Assembly: GCA_964461505.1 (NCBI GenBank)
Contig: CAYWUW010000003.1
Location: 1-64,000 of the forward strand
DNA length: 64,000 nucleotides
Direction of reading: 5' to 3'
Source: HK-STAS-PATE-42 sp964461505
GTDB lineage: Bacteria > Patescibacteriota > Saccharimonadia > Saccharimonadales > HK-STAS-PATE-42
The position numbers and the translations under genes were made by a program. Of this stretch, positions 56,236 through 63,830 are shown piece by piece (within the stretch, counting starts at the first letter, position 1; each line of letters starts with the position of its first letter). The notes beneath the pieces were generated by a model. It was given only the letters and a program-made list of their open reading frames with translations, had not been told where the DNA came from and made no database searches.

Positions 56236-57264
56236 TTAGTTTTGTAAGGTGCCGACTTGTTCTAGCTCTGATAAAACGGACTTGCCGTGTGGAGATTCTT
56301 TGATGACTTCGGTAAGATCTTGCCCGCATTTGGCCTGACCGCGCGAAGGAGTGTGATAGCCGTTCTTCCATTCTGAATTATGCGTGGCATCATAAACTGT
56401 TCCATCTACAGCAACCCAGCAATCTTGACCGTTTAAACCGTTGGCTGCGGCAAGTTCTGCCTTAGTGATAGTGCGGGAACTTTGAGCGCTTGGAGGATTA
56501 ACAGAATTATTTGAACTTGAATTTAGTGAGTTGTAATTTTTAGTAATTCCTAAGCTTAAGAAGATGAGCATCCAAACAACTAGACCGATGATAAAAAGTT
56601 CGACGTATTTTTTAACAAGACCTTTTTTGACATATTTATCATAGTAAAAATAGAGTAAGCTTAAGCCGTAAGATAGCCAGAGGTAGCGGAACACGGTGCT
56701 GCCTCTTGTAACAAAGCCCAGCTTAAAGCCGTGAGTGATGATGAACAGCATTGCGAGATCGTTTAGACCGAGTACGGTTGACCAAATTTTGGGCCGAGAT
56801 TTAAGTTCTTTTTTAAATTCAAAGGCTAGAAAAGCTAACAGAGAAAGTGTGCCGAGAGAAATAAAGAAGACGGCGCTGGTTCCAAAAAAAGTTTTAAAGC
56901 TTGCTGGAGGCCACCCGAATCCATTGTTGTTTAAGTTGAGAATAATAAAGAGCGGGTGGGCTAAAATGGCGAGCAGAACAAAAATTTGGCTAAGCTTAAA
57001 GCTAGTTTTAAGTTGCAGCTCGGGTTCGTAATTGCTTTTAAGGAATGCTGCAAAATAGTGCACCCACATGTATCCAAAGGCTAGAACTGCAAGAAGGCTT
57101 GGAATTGAAAAGCCGCCTAAATTTCCTGCAAAAAAGTGATTCCAAGAAAAAAAGCTTAGCGAAGTTACGGCAAAGTAGGCAGCATAAACAAGATTTTTAG
57201 ATTGATTAAATTCTACTTTTTTGGCGGAGTTTTTTTTGCGCACAGTTAATTTTGGAGTGGCCAT
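56236..57264 (-). CDS. Membrane protein with C-terminal cytochrome b5-like domain
   Basis: 342 residues. The N-terminal part (about 20-245) has some seven hydrophobic segments and resembles heme-type reductase membrane domains. The C-terminus (about 265-342) matches a bacterial cytochrome b5-like domain: AANGLNGQDCWVAVDGTVYDATHNSEWKNGYHTP, then GQAKCGQDLTEVIKESPHGKSVL, with candidate heme-ligand His in GYH and PHG. The expected HPGG motif is replaced. Such a redox unit is unusual in a reduced genome that has no other electron-transfer genes in this window. It starts 4 bases after the upstream gene's stop. Confidence 0.75.
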   Translation of the reverse strand: MATPKLTVRKKNSAKKVEFNQSKNLVYAAYFAVTSLSFFSWNHFFAGNLGGFSIPSLLAVLAFGYMWVHYFAAFLKSNYEPELQLKTSFKLSQIFVLLAILAHPLFIILNLNNNGFGWPPASFKTFFGTSAVFFISLGTLSLLAFLAFEFKKELKSRPKIWSTVLGLNDLAMLFIITHGFKLGFVTRGSTVFRYLWLSYGLSLLYFYYDKYVKKGLVKKYVELFIIGLVVWMLIFLSLGITKNYNSLNSSSNNSVNPPSAQSSRTITKAELAAANGLNGQDCWVAVDGTVYDATHNSEWKNGYHTPSRGQAKCGQDLTEVIKESPHGKSVLSELEQVGTLQN

Positions 57265-57268
57265 AGTT

Positions 57269-58903
57269 TTATTCTAATTTAAAATTAAGTTTAGTTAAGT
57301 TTTGAGTTTTGGAACCATCATTTGAATCGCTAATAATGATACTATAATTTTTAGAATTTACAAAAGCGCTTAAGCCGAGGCTTGCTCCGCTTGAGATTAA
57401 GTTTAAGTAGTTGCCATCGTAATCTAAATAATAGATGGCGCCAGTTTTATCTTGAACTTGTAGACGGTGATGATCGAGCCAGGCAAAATCTGTAATATCA
57501 AGCTGCTCTGTAGGGTTTTGGTTGGTAATTTGCTGTGATTTGGAGGTAGTTTTTAGATTGTAAGATGTAGCCTCTTCACTATCAAAATCATAAATAAAGA
57601 AACTACTGCCCGAGGTTTGCAGAGCTAGATAACGGCCGGGTTGAGAGGTTCCGGCTGGGCTAATTTTAAACTGAGCAGATTTAAGTTGGTTGAAGGTTTC
57701 TAGATAGAAGGCAGATTTGGCAACAAGCTGGCCTGACTCGGTTTTATAATTTTGGAGCGGATTCTTGAAAATCTGAATTTCTTTGTTAATGCCATTAGAA
57801 ATTGCCAAGTAGCCGCTGCGGCGATTGATGGTGTAGGAATAATCGAGTTGGGTTAAATCTTGAGTGTTAAGCTTAGTGATTAAAATTGGAGTTGCGTTGT
57901 TTTGCTGCAGATAAAGTTCGGAAGATTCTGGTGAGCTGGGCGAGGTTTTAGTGTAAAGATAGGTTTGTTCTTCGAAGCTAGAAAAACTGGTGAGGTTGCT
58001 GGCAATGGTTTGTTCTAGTGCAAGATTGGTTGGGTTGTATTGGCGAAGCTCGCCTTGAATAAGTAGATTAAGCTTAGAGGCGGGGTTAAAATGGGCCTCG
58101 CTAATTGGGGCAGCAAGAGCTTTGGTGAGATTGCTAGATTGTTCGGGGTTGTTAATGCGCAAGTTGATGAGTTCTGAGGTTTGATCAAATTGATGTTCTA
58201 TCAACAACGAATCTGCATCGGGGCTCCATTCTATAAACTTGAACTGGCCGTAAGTTCCAGAAGAATTCTTGCTGAATAAATCGGCTGGAATGGAAATGGC
58301 GGCAAGGGCTTGTTCTGGATCGGAACTTAAGTTTAAGCATTCTAGAATGATTCCGCTTGCAAGAGGTTGAATGGCGATAAGTTGGTTTTTAGAGGCCGCT
58401 TTTGGCGAGTAGATTTTGGCTGGTTGAGCCGAAAGAAAAGGTTCTTGCGGAATTTGTTCTGGAATTAAATAAGGGTAATGATACCACTTGACTGTTTCGG
58501 CGCGCATATTAAAGGCATGTTGCCAAGTTCTGTAGCCACTGGCCTGCAAACTGATTTTATGATCGCCTTCTTTAGCCTCTATTTTGGTTTCGGTTTGTTC
58601 GATTTTTTTATCATCAAAAAAAACTGTGGAATTAACTGGCGAAGAATCTATCAGAATGATTCCTCTGTGTTCGACCTCGCCGCTGGTGTTAAAGGTGTAG
58701 CCTTTTGTTCTGAAGTAAACTAAGAAGGTTAAGCTTAGGGTAAGTATTCCAAAAAGAGCGTAGAAGGCGGTTCTTTTTAAGAACTTGCCCTGCAGTTCGC
58801 TAGAGATATTAACTTTGGGTGGCTTTTTAGATTTGGCCTTTTTTTGAGCTTTTTTAGAGCTAATTGCTGTTTTGAGTGTTTTTTTTACTACGCGCTTTGC
58901 CAT
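57269..58903 (-). CDS. PEGA-domain membrane protein with propeller-like extracellular part
   Basis: 544 residues. A Lys-rich cytoplasmic start (1-45) precedes one membrane segment (FYALFGILTLSLTFLVYF). A PEGA domain follows (about 78-140: IILIDSSPVNSTVFFDDKKI and GDHKISLQASGYRTW). The remaining 400 residues are repeating beta-strand segments with Trp/Tyr, as in a beta-propeller. PEGA domains are found in surface proteins. The gene starts a three-gene string with 56236 and 55506. Confidence 0.8.
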   Translation of the reverse strand: MAKRVVKKTLKTAISSKKAQKKAKSKKPPKVNISSELQGKFLKRTAFYALFGILTLSLTFLVYFRTKGYTFNTSGEVEHRGIILIDSSPVNSTVFFDDKKIEQTETKIEAKEGDHKISLQASGYRTWQHAFNMRAETVKWYHYPYLIPEQIPQEPFLSAQPAKIYSPKAASKNQLIAIQPLASGIILECLNLSSDPEQALAAISIPADLFSKNSSGTYGQFKFIEWSPDADSLLIEHQFDQTSELINLRINNPEQSSNLTKALAAPISEAHFNPASKLNLLIQGELRQYNPTNLALEQTIASNLTSFSSFEEQTYLYTKTSPSSPESSELYLQQNNATPILITKLNTQDLTQLDYSYTINRRSGYLAISNGINKEIQIFKNPLQNYKTESGQLVAKSAFYLETFNQLKSAQFKISPAGTSQPGRYLALQTSGSSFFIYDFDSEEATSYNLKTTSKSQQITNQNPTEQLDITDFAWLDHHRLQVQDKTGAIYYLDYDGNYLNLISSGASLGLSAFVNSKNYSIIISDSNDGSKTQNLTKLNFKLE

Positions 58904-59030
58904 CTTTTAAACTTATCTTAACAAAAGTTGGCAGAAAATGATTCAACTAGCTTTAGTGTTTATGCTAAACTTAATTTTAGATAGCGCTTTAGCTTTTTTA
59001 GATTAAGCTTAACTTTAGAGTAGATTTAGA

Positions 59031-60512
59031 ATGAAACCAGTTGTTTTAACAGATGAGCGTAAAAGAAGAAGAGCAAAAAACAACTTAGATAATTTTGATG
59101 CGGAGTTAATTCGGGCGGAACTTTCGGCTCTGGAAGGCGGAGTTCAGAAAGTAGATAGAGTTCAGAAAGTAGAGAAAAAAGAAGGTTTAGATGAAGGTTT
59201 AGATGGGGGCGGCGAGGAGCATGAAGTTTTGGATTCTGCTGAGCAGAGTTCTAATGGTGCCGCTCAAAGGGAATCTCGGGCGCAAATTAACACTATAGAT
59301 TTTAATTTGGGTAATTCTAAGCTTTTGCATAAGGCGGTGAGAATGGTTGCTCAAAATCCTAAGCTTAAGGTTGAAGATAAGCCACGCTACAAGAGTGCGC
59401 CAGAAGTTAATTTAGGGGCTAATAAACTTAATAGACTTAATCCAGATGCTAAAAACAATGCTGGAATTAAGCTTAGTGCTAAAAAATATGGTGATAGGTA
59501 TGGTGATCGGCAGGATGATGCTCGGAATGAGGGATCTAATCTTAAAAGTGGGAATGGGCCAAGAGGGGCGAGTTCTGGTTTAAAGAGCCCGCTAGAAAAG
59601 AAGGCTGTAAAACAGGTTTTAGCGCAGAATGATGGCTCTGGAGTTAGTTTGGGAGCTGTGGAGTCGCAAGCTAAGCTTAATGCCGCTGGGGCCCGATCTT
59701 TTAGCGCCCAAGCTATACGACCCAGGAGTATGGATGCTTTTGCCAGAACTAGCCAGGTTAAGCCAGAGCTGGCAAGAGAGGAAGTTCGGCCAGAGCGAAG
59801 TTCTGTAGAGCTAGCCACAAGCGGGATGTATCGGGCGAATCAGTTTAATGAATTTTTGCAAAATACGCAGCGTACAAACTTGCAAAATCAGATTGAAAAA
59901 CAGCAGTTGTTTCCTAGTGAAATTAAGCCTGGAAGTGTGGTTTATGATCATGGGGTTAAATCTAGCGCGCTTAACAGGTATAATCCTATAAAGAATAGTC
60001 ATAAAATGTTAGGCGGAGTAGATCAGCACAATTTGGGTTCTGGAACTGTACGCAGGTTCTTTAGTATGCGTTCGGTTAAGTTTTTGATGCCAGTTGCGGT
60101 GGTGATGATTGCAGGAGCGTACATTTTTTATCTAAATATGCCTAAATTAAGCTTAAAGTTGGCAGAAGGTAAATCTGGAATTTCGATTAGCGCGCCAAGT
60201 TATGTTCCGGATCATTTTAGTTTGAATAATAAGGTAGAGACCGAAACTGGAAGAGTGACGATGAACTTTGTGAACGGTGATGATAGTTATTCTGTTAGCC
60301 AGAGTGTGAGTGATTGGGATTCGGCGGCTCTTTTGGAAGATAAGGTTTTGAAAGAAACTAAGGAATACAGCGCTTACACCGATAGAGGTTTGACTATTTA
60401 TGTTTATGGCAATAAGGCCGTTTGGATGAACCAAGGCAAGGTTAACGAGATTAGTTTGAATGGAACTAGCTTGGATGTTGAAGAGATGATCCGTATTGCG
60501 GGAAGTATGTAA
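59031..60512 (+). CDS. Single-pass membrane protein with disordered N-terminus
   Basis: 493 residues. About 345 residues are low complexity and charged, followed by a membrane segment near 350-368 (VKFLMPVAVVMIAGAYIFYL) and a C-terminal extracellular beta domain of about 125 residues (PSYVPDHFSLNNKVETETG to GNKAVWMNQGKVNEISLNG), which resembles the DUF4367 family. The topology matches the protein at 80. TAARYTTA motifs recur through the disordered part. Function unknown. Confidence 0.75.
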   Translation: MKPVVLTDERKRRRAKNNLDNFDAELIRAELSALEGGVQKVDRVQKVEKKEGLDEGLDGGGEEHEVLDSAEQSSNGAAQRESRAQINTIDFNLGNSKLLHKAVRMVAQNPKLKVEDKPRYKSAPEVNLGANKLNRLNPDAKNNAGIKLSAKKYGDRYGDRQDDARNEGSNLKSGNGPRGASSGLKSPLEKKAVKQVLAQNDGSGVSLGAVESQAKLNAAGARSFSAQAIRPRSMDAFARTSQVKPELAREEVRPERSSVELATSGMYRANQFNEFLQNTQRTNLQNQIEKQQLFPSEIKPGSVVYDHGVKSSALNRYNPIKNSHKMLGGVDQHNLGSGTVRRFFSMRSVKFLMPVAVVMIAGAYIFYLNMPKLSLKLAEGKSGISISAPSYVPDHFSLNNKVETETGRVTMNFVNGDDSYSVSQSVSDWDSAALLEDKVLKETKEYSAYTDRGLTIYVYGNKAVWMNQGKVNEISLNGTSLDVEEMIRIAGSM

Positions 60513-60578
60513 GCTTAAGCTTAGTAAGGTAGATCTTGGGATTCTAGAGGCAGAGAGTTTGAGAGTTTGGTTCTAGCC

Positions 60579-60668
60579 CTAGATTTTATTCTTTTTTTTG
60601 AGGAGTTTGAGCTTTTTTTTGAGGGCTCTTTTTCTGGCGGCGCCATGCCATCTTTTATGTTTTGCCAT
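60579..60668 (-). CDS. Very small basic protein (29 residues)
   Basis: The frame from ATG 60668 to TAG 60579 encodes a 29-residue peptide beginning MAKHKRWHGAARKRALKK, with about half of all residues Lys or Arg. It is below the size cut-offs used in gene finding. A TTCACC-17-TATAAT promoter (60715-60743) with extended TGC lies upstream, and a TAAGCTTA motif touches the start codon. The composition resembles very small ribosome-associated basic proteins, but no family can be named with confidence. Confidence 0.5.
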   Translation of the reverse strand: MAKHKRWHGAARKRALKKKLKLLKKKNKI

Positions 60669-60714
60669 AAGCTTAGTGTATTTTTGTTTAAACTTAACTT
60701 TTTACTAGATTTTA

Positions 60715-60743
60715 ATTATAGCATCTTTTTTGCTGGAGGTGAA
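60715..60743 (-). promoter_or_regulatory. Promoter TTCACC-17-TATAAT
   Basis: Minus-strand TATAAT (60715-60720) preceded by TGC and, 17 bases further, TTCACC (60738-60743). It would drive the small basic protein gene with a leader of about 40 bases. Confidence 0.5.
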
Positions 60744-60767
60744 GCTTGGTGGGTGTTTTTGTGGTTT

Positions 60768-61466
60768 TTAGATGGCCTTAAAACTTTGAATGACATCTTT
60801 AGTTTGATCGATTAAATCTTGCCCATAACAACTTAGATTTGGTTTTCTTACGCCAGTATCAGGATTTGCAGGTTCTGCGCATTCTTCGCTAACATCTTGC
60901 CATACGAATTCTACATAATTAGCATTAAGCTTAGCTAAGCTGATTTTTTTTGCTCCTTTTAAGTAGACTGTGCCGCTGAGTCCGCTGTAGCCCATCCTTA
61001 AGTATGCGTTATTTAAGCTTAGTAGATCTAATTCTGTTGTATTATCGAGCGGCTGGTTAAAGACTTCATCTGTAACTGGTAAATCGAATTCGCCCTCGCC
61101 GCTGTTGAAGCTCCAGTTGATTGGTGAAATCTTTATTAGGAACTTTTCGTTTTGGCTAAAGCTTATAAATGTTGTTTGTAGCGGCTCGGATTTATCTAGG
61201 TTTCTTTCGTGCTTTGCTACGCTAACACTTCCCCATTCTTGTGGGTAATCAAACGAGTAGCCAGAGTTAGTGTTTCTATAACGAGAGAAGCCTGCTTTTG
61301 GGGAATCTTCTTGCATTTGAGCAGAGTTTTGATCTACGTTTGTTTTTGATGGCGTTGATTGGCTGTTGCTATCTTTAAGTAATATGACGACGGTTATAGA
61401 AAGGGCTATAATCAGCAAGCTAGCTAATCCGGCTAGAATTTTGAGTAGTAAGGGTTTTTTGAACAT
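60768..61466 (-). CDS. Membrane-anchored exported protein, PsbP/Mog1-like fold suspected
   Basis: 232 residues. An N-terminal membrane segment (LKILAGLASLLIIALSITVVILL) precedes a linker and a domain containing NSGYSFDYPQEWGSVSVA, the strand and turn seen in PsbP-like domains. Two Cys lie near the C-terminus (EECAEPANP and LSCYG). The gene has no close partner. Only the membrane anchor is certain. Confidence 0.7.
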   Translation of the reverse strand: MFKKPLLLKILAGLASLLIIALSITVVILLKDSNSQSTPSKTNVDQNSAQMQEDSPKAGFSRYRNTNSGYSFDYPQEWGSVSVAKHERNLDKSEPLQTTFISFSQNEKFLIKISPINWSFNSGEGEFDLPVTDEVFNQPLDNTTELDLLSLNNAYLRMGYSGLSGTVYLKGAKKISLAKLNANYVEFVWQDVSEECAEPANPDTGVRKPNLSCYGQDLIDQTKDVIQSFKAI

Positions 61467-61732
61467 GCGTTTTAATAGTTATTACTTTTAAGCTTAGTTT
61501 AGCATAAGCCTTGTGCAATTAGGAGTGGCAGCTGACTATAAGAATAAGATCTAGAGGATGGTAGATTAACTAAGTTGAATATCCTTGTACAGGACGAAAC
61601 CGATTCTGGTAGCTGAGGTGGCGTCGAGATGAAGCTTGTTAAGGCTGAACTGATTGGGATGGCTGGGATAGTTGCTGAGGTGAGGGTTAAGTTGCCTGTT
61701 GGTACTTAAGTTATGGGGATTGAACCATTAGG
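61467..61732. other. Gene-free spacer
   Basis: A spacer of about 265 bases with one TAAGCTTA at 61489 and no repeats of the intergenic families. It marks the border to the motif-poor right end. Confidence 0.5.
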
Positions 61733-62152
61733 TTAGCCCAGTGTGTTTAAGGAGCTACTGTCACCTTCTTCCTGTGTAGGTTTTAGAGACACAGCGTTTC
61801 CGTTACCTACTGTGCCAGGTTCATCTTCTAGCGCCGCCGGATGGTCTATTGATCGATTGTCTAAATGTAGCCAGTTAGTATAAGCTTCCTCAAATCTCTT
61901 ACCATGCTCCAAGCGATTATCTAAGAACTGTACAATTCGTACTCTATTATACCTCTGAACTACCATGGCTCCCAAGTTCACTGCGAACCACACCTTTGTA
62001 AGAGTCGGATTATCAAAGCTACCCGCTTGAACCTCAGAGGCTAGCTTGGGAAGCTCTGCCGCTACACCTATAGCATGTAACCCCTCGTTGAATACGCTCT
62101 GTTTGGTTGCGTACTCCGCCGCTCGCTCCATACGCCCTTTGCGAGCATCCAT
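61733..62152 (-). CDS. Unrecognised protein
   Basis: 139 residues, with a helical, partly hydrophobic middle (FAVNLGAMVVQRYNRVRIVQFL) and a polar, Gly/Ser-rich C-terminus. No family recognised. It lies 11 bases after the stop of the gene at 62164, so the two are probably one transcript driven from 62406. No TAARYTTA motif. Confidence 0.6.
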   Translation of the reverse strand: MDARKGRMERAAEYATKQSVFNEGLHAIGVAAELPKLASEVQAGSFDNPTLTKVWFAVNLGAMVVQRYNRVRIVQFLDNRLEHGKRFEEAYTNWLHLDNRSIDHPAALEDEPGTVGNGNAVSLKPTQEEGDSSSLNTLG

Positions 62153-62163
62153 CTTATAATTGT

Positions 62164-62394
62164 TTAGCCCATAAAACGGTTTTTTGTTGATGGACCACCA
62201 GTGAATAGGCGGCCAATAGTACCCATTATTGCTCTACGCACTATGGGGGTACCTAACCGTCTGTGCCTACGTTCGCTCCTTGCTGGATTACTAGGGAAGA
62301 GATACATCCCCATAGCCTTCTTAGCTAAGTTTACATCGGAGTTGGCTAGAATCGCATGAGTACTTACCTCTGGTGAACTAGTTCTGTCCTTCAT
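62164..62394 (-). CDS. Unrecognised small protein
   Basis: 76 residues, basic, with many Arg in the second half (RSERRHRRLGTPIVRRAIM). No family recognised. The promoter at 62406 gives a leader of only about 5 bases. Contains one TAAGTTTA at about 62326, the only such motif in the last 2.4 kb. Confidence 0.55.
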   Translation of the reverse strand: MKDRTSSPEVSTHAILANSDVNLAKKAMGMYLFPSNPARSERRHRRLGTPIVRRAIMGTIGRLFTGGPSTKNRFMG

Positions 62395-62405
62395 ATTAAG
62401 TATAT

Positions 62406-62435
62406 ATTATACACATATCGATATTTGATTGTCAA
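62406..62435 (-). promoter_or_regulatory. Promoter TTGACA-18-TATAAT
   Basis: Perfect hexamers on the minus strand (TTGACA 62430-62435, TATAAT 62406-62411) with an 18-base spacer, 11 bases before ATG 62394. Confidence 0.8.
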
Positions 62436-62558
62436 TACATAGTAGCACTAAATATGTCACACAATGAAGATTGTACGTCCTACTCTACCCCTTTTAGGGT
62501 GGTTCTTGAGAGTGAATAGAATTGTCAAGGGCAAACTGCTACCACTGAAGAAAAGATA

Positions 62559-63011
62559 TTATGTCACCTTTTTGGCAGACTTCTTTCTTGGCTTCTTTGC
62601 AGGCTCGACAATGCTAGGTAAAACCTCTATCGAGCTTACTCTAGGCATTAGTTGATAACGGCCATTTCTACCAATTGGCCATTCCGCGTGTGGATCCAAA
62701 ATCATTGCATAGCCGCCTAGTGACATACCGCCATGGAAGATAGACATAGCGGTGGCTTGTTTCTGAACAGGATTTTGCTCTCTAGTAGTCCAATTACCGG
62801 TTCCCTCAAGGATAACGTCAGCAACTGGGGAGAGCTCTCCGTCTGGTGCTGTCTGCATAAAAAGGCACTTAGGCTTCTCTCCCGGTTCGCATACTAAGAA
62901 ATCATATCTGTAAGTGTCTGAAGGGTCTGTACCAGCTAAAACTACGACTCTACTTCCTACTTGAAGCTCTTTTAAGTCCAGTGATTCTCCTCTTTCTAGT
63001 AAACCTTCCAT
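62559..63011 (-). CDS. Unrecognised protein
   Basis: 150 residues, mainly beta-type in composition with several Gly turns (RVVVLAGTDPSDTYRYDFLV; GNGRYQLMPRVSSIEV), and a Lys-rich tail. No family recognised. It starts at ATG 63011, 8 bases after an extended -10 box. No TAARYTTA motif. Confidence 0.6.
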   Translation of the reverse strand: MEGLLERGESLDLKELQVGSRVVVLAGTDPSDTYRYDFLVCEPGEKPKCLFMQTAPDGELSPVADVILEGTGNWTTREQNPVQKQATAMSIFHGGMSLGGYAMILDPHAEWPIGRNGRYQLMPRVSSIEVLPSIVEPAKKPRKKSAKKVT

Positions 63012-63019
63012 ATACGGAC

Positions 63020-63028
63020 ATTATATCA
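63020..63028 (-). promoter_or_regulatory. Extended -10 promoter TGATATAAT
   Basis: TGn-TATAAT on the minus strand with no matching -35 box. It lies 8 bases before ATG 63011, again a near-leaderless arrangement. Confidence 0.5.
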
Positions 63029-63229
63029 GCTTTGTACCCAAGCGCCCCTTAGAAGGGCTATAAAATAGCCTTAAAAGTGTATCTAAGTTGTGATCACGCT
63101 TCCTATAAGGAGTACTGGTTGCCCATAGAGCTAATGTGAGCTTAACAGGCTCCGCACCACAAGTAGAGTGGGCTTAGACCCCCTACCCACCCAAATTTAT
63201 GCAGGCTAGTCACGAATATTCTATTCGAA

Positions 63230-63514
63230 TTAGGTAGGGCGTATATCTAGAATATAAAAATTAAAAATCGTGATATTTTTTAAGAAATAACCTTTTGCCA
63301 AACCTTGAATCATCCACACAACTGGGTAATATATTAAGAGCGAAATAAAGCCATAGGATACGACTAGAAGGATAGCCCCTATGAAGCACAAGATGGTCCC
63401 AAAAATTTTAGGCTGCTCCTTCTTAGAGCCGTTGCCACCAGTTCCTAGGCCATACAATATAGAGCCAAGTAGTCCAAGCAAAATAACCAGTGCCCACATA
63501 AGATCAACTTTCAT
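63230..63514 (-). CDS. Small membrane protein
   Basis: 94 residues from ATG 63514 (a start at 63619 would give 129). Two hydrophobic segments (LMWALVILLGLLGSILYGL and IFGTILCFIGAILLVVSYGF) are followed by an aromatic stretch. No family recognised. Which start is used is uncertain: no good ribosome-binding site at either. Confidence 0.5.
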   Translation of the reverse strand: MKVDLMWALVILLGLLGSILYGLGTGGNGSKKEQPKIFGTILCFIGAILLVVSYGFISLLIYYPVVWMIQGLAKGYFLKNITIFNFYILDIRPT

Positions 63515-63619
63515 AAATATTTGAATATGGTGGTAGACACGTAAAAAGCTCGCCACAAGCTGAGATCGAAACCTCCCATTTAGAGAGGCCGAGGTGCTTA
63601 AATACTTGGTAGCTGTCAT

Positions 63620-63781
63620 CGGTAAAAGTTGGAACTTACTTAGAGATGAACTGATAGCTATATCTAATATAGTTACATGGGCTAGGGTAGCTAACAGTAT
63701 TAATTATTAAGCGGGTGGGATTGAGCCCGTACAATTAATCTACTATATAAGATTTTTCTCAAAATTTTACAAACATATATA
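63620..63781. other. Gene-free A/T-rich spacer
   Basis: No credible gene between the membrane protein and the promoter at 63782. Confidence 0.45.
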
Positions 63782-63810
63782 TTGACTATAAAGTACTAAA
63801 ATGCTATAGT
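63782..63810 (+). promoter_or_regulatory. Promoter TTGACT-17-TATAGT
   Basis: TTGACT (63782-63787) and TATAGT (63805-63810) precede the partial gene at 63831; the leader would be about 14 bases. Confidence 0.7.
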
Positions 63811-63830
63811 TTATGGAAAGACATTAATTT

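Noticed and set aside
60567..60815. 82-residue plus-strand hydrophobic frame after the gene at 59031
   Set aside because: Phe/Leu-rich composition is the complement of an A-rich sequence; the minus-strand basic peptide with its own promoter explains the region better.
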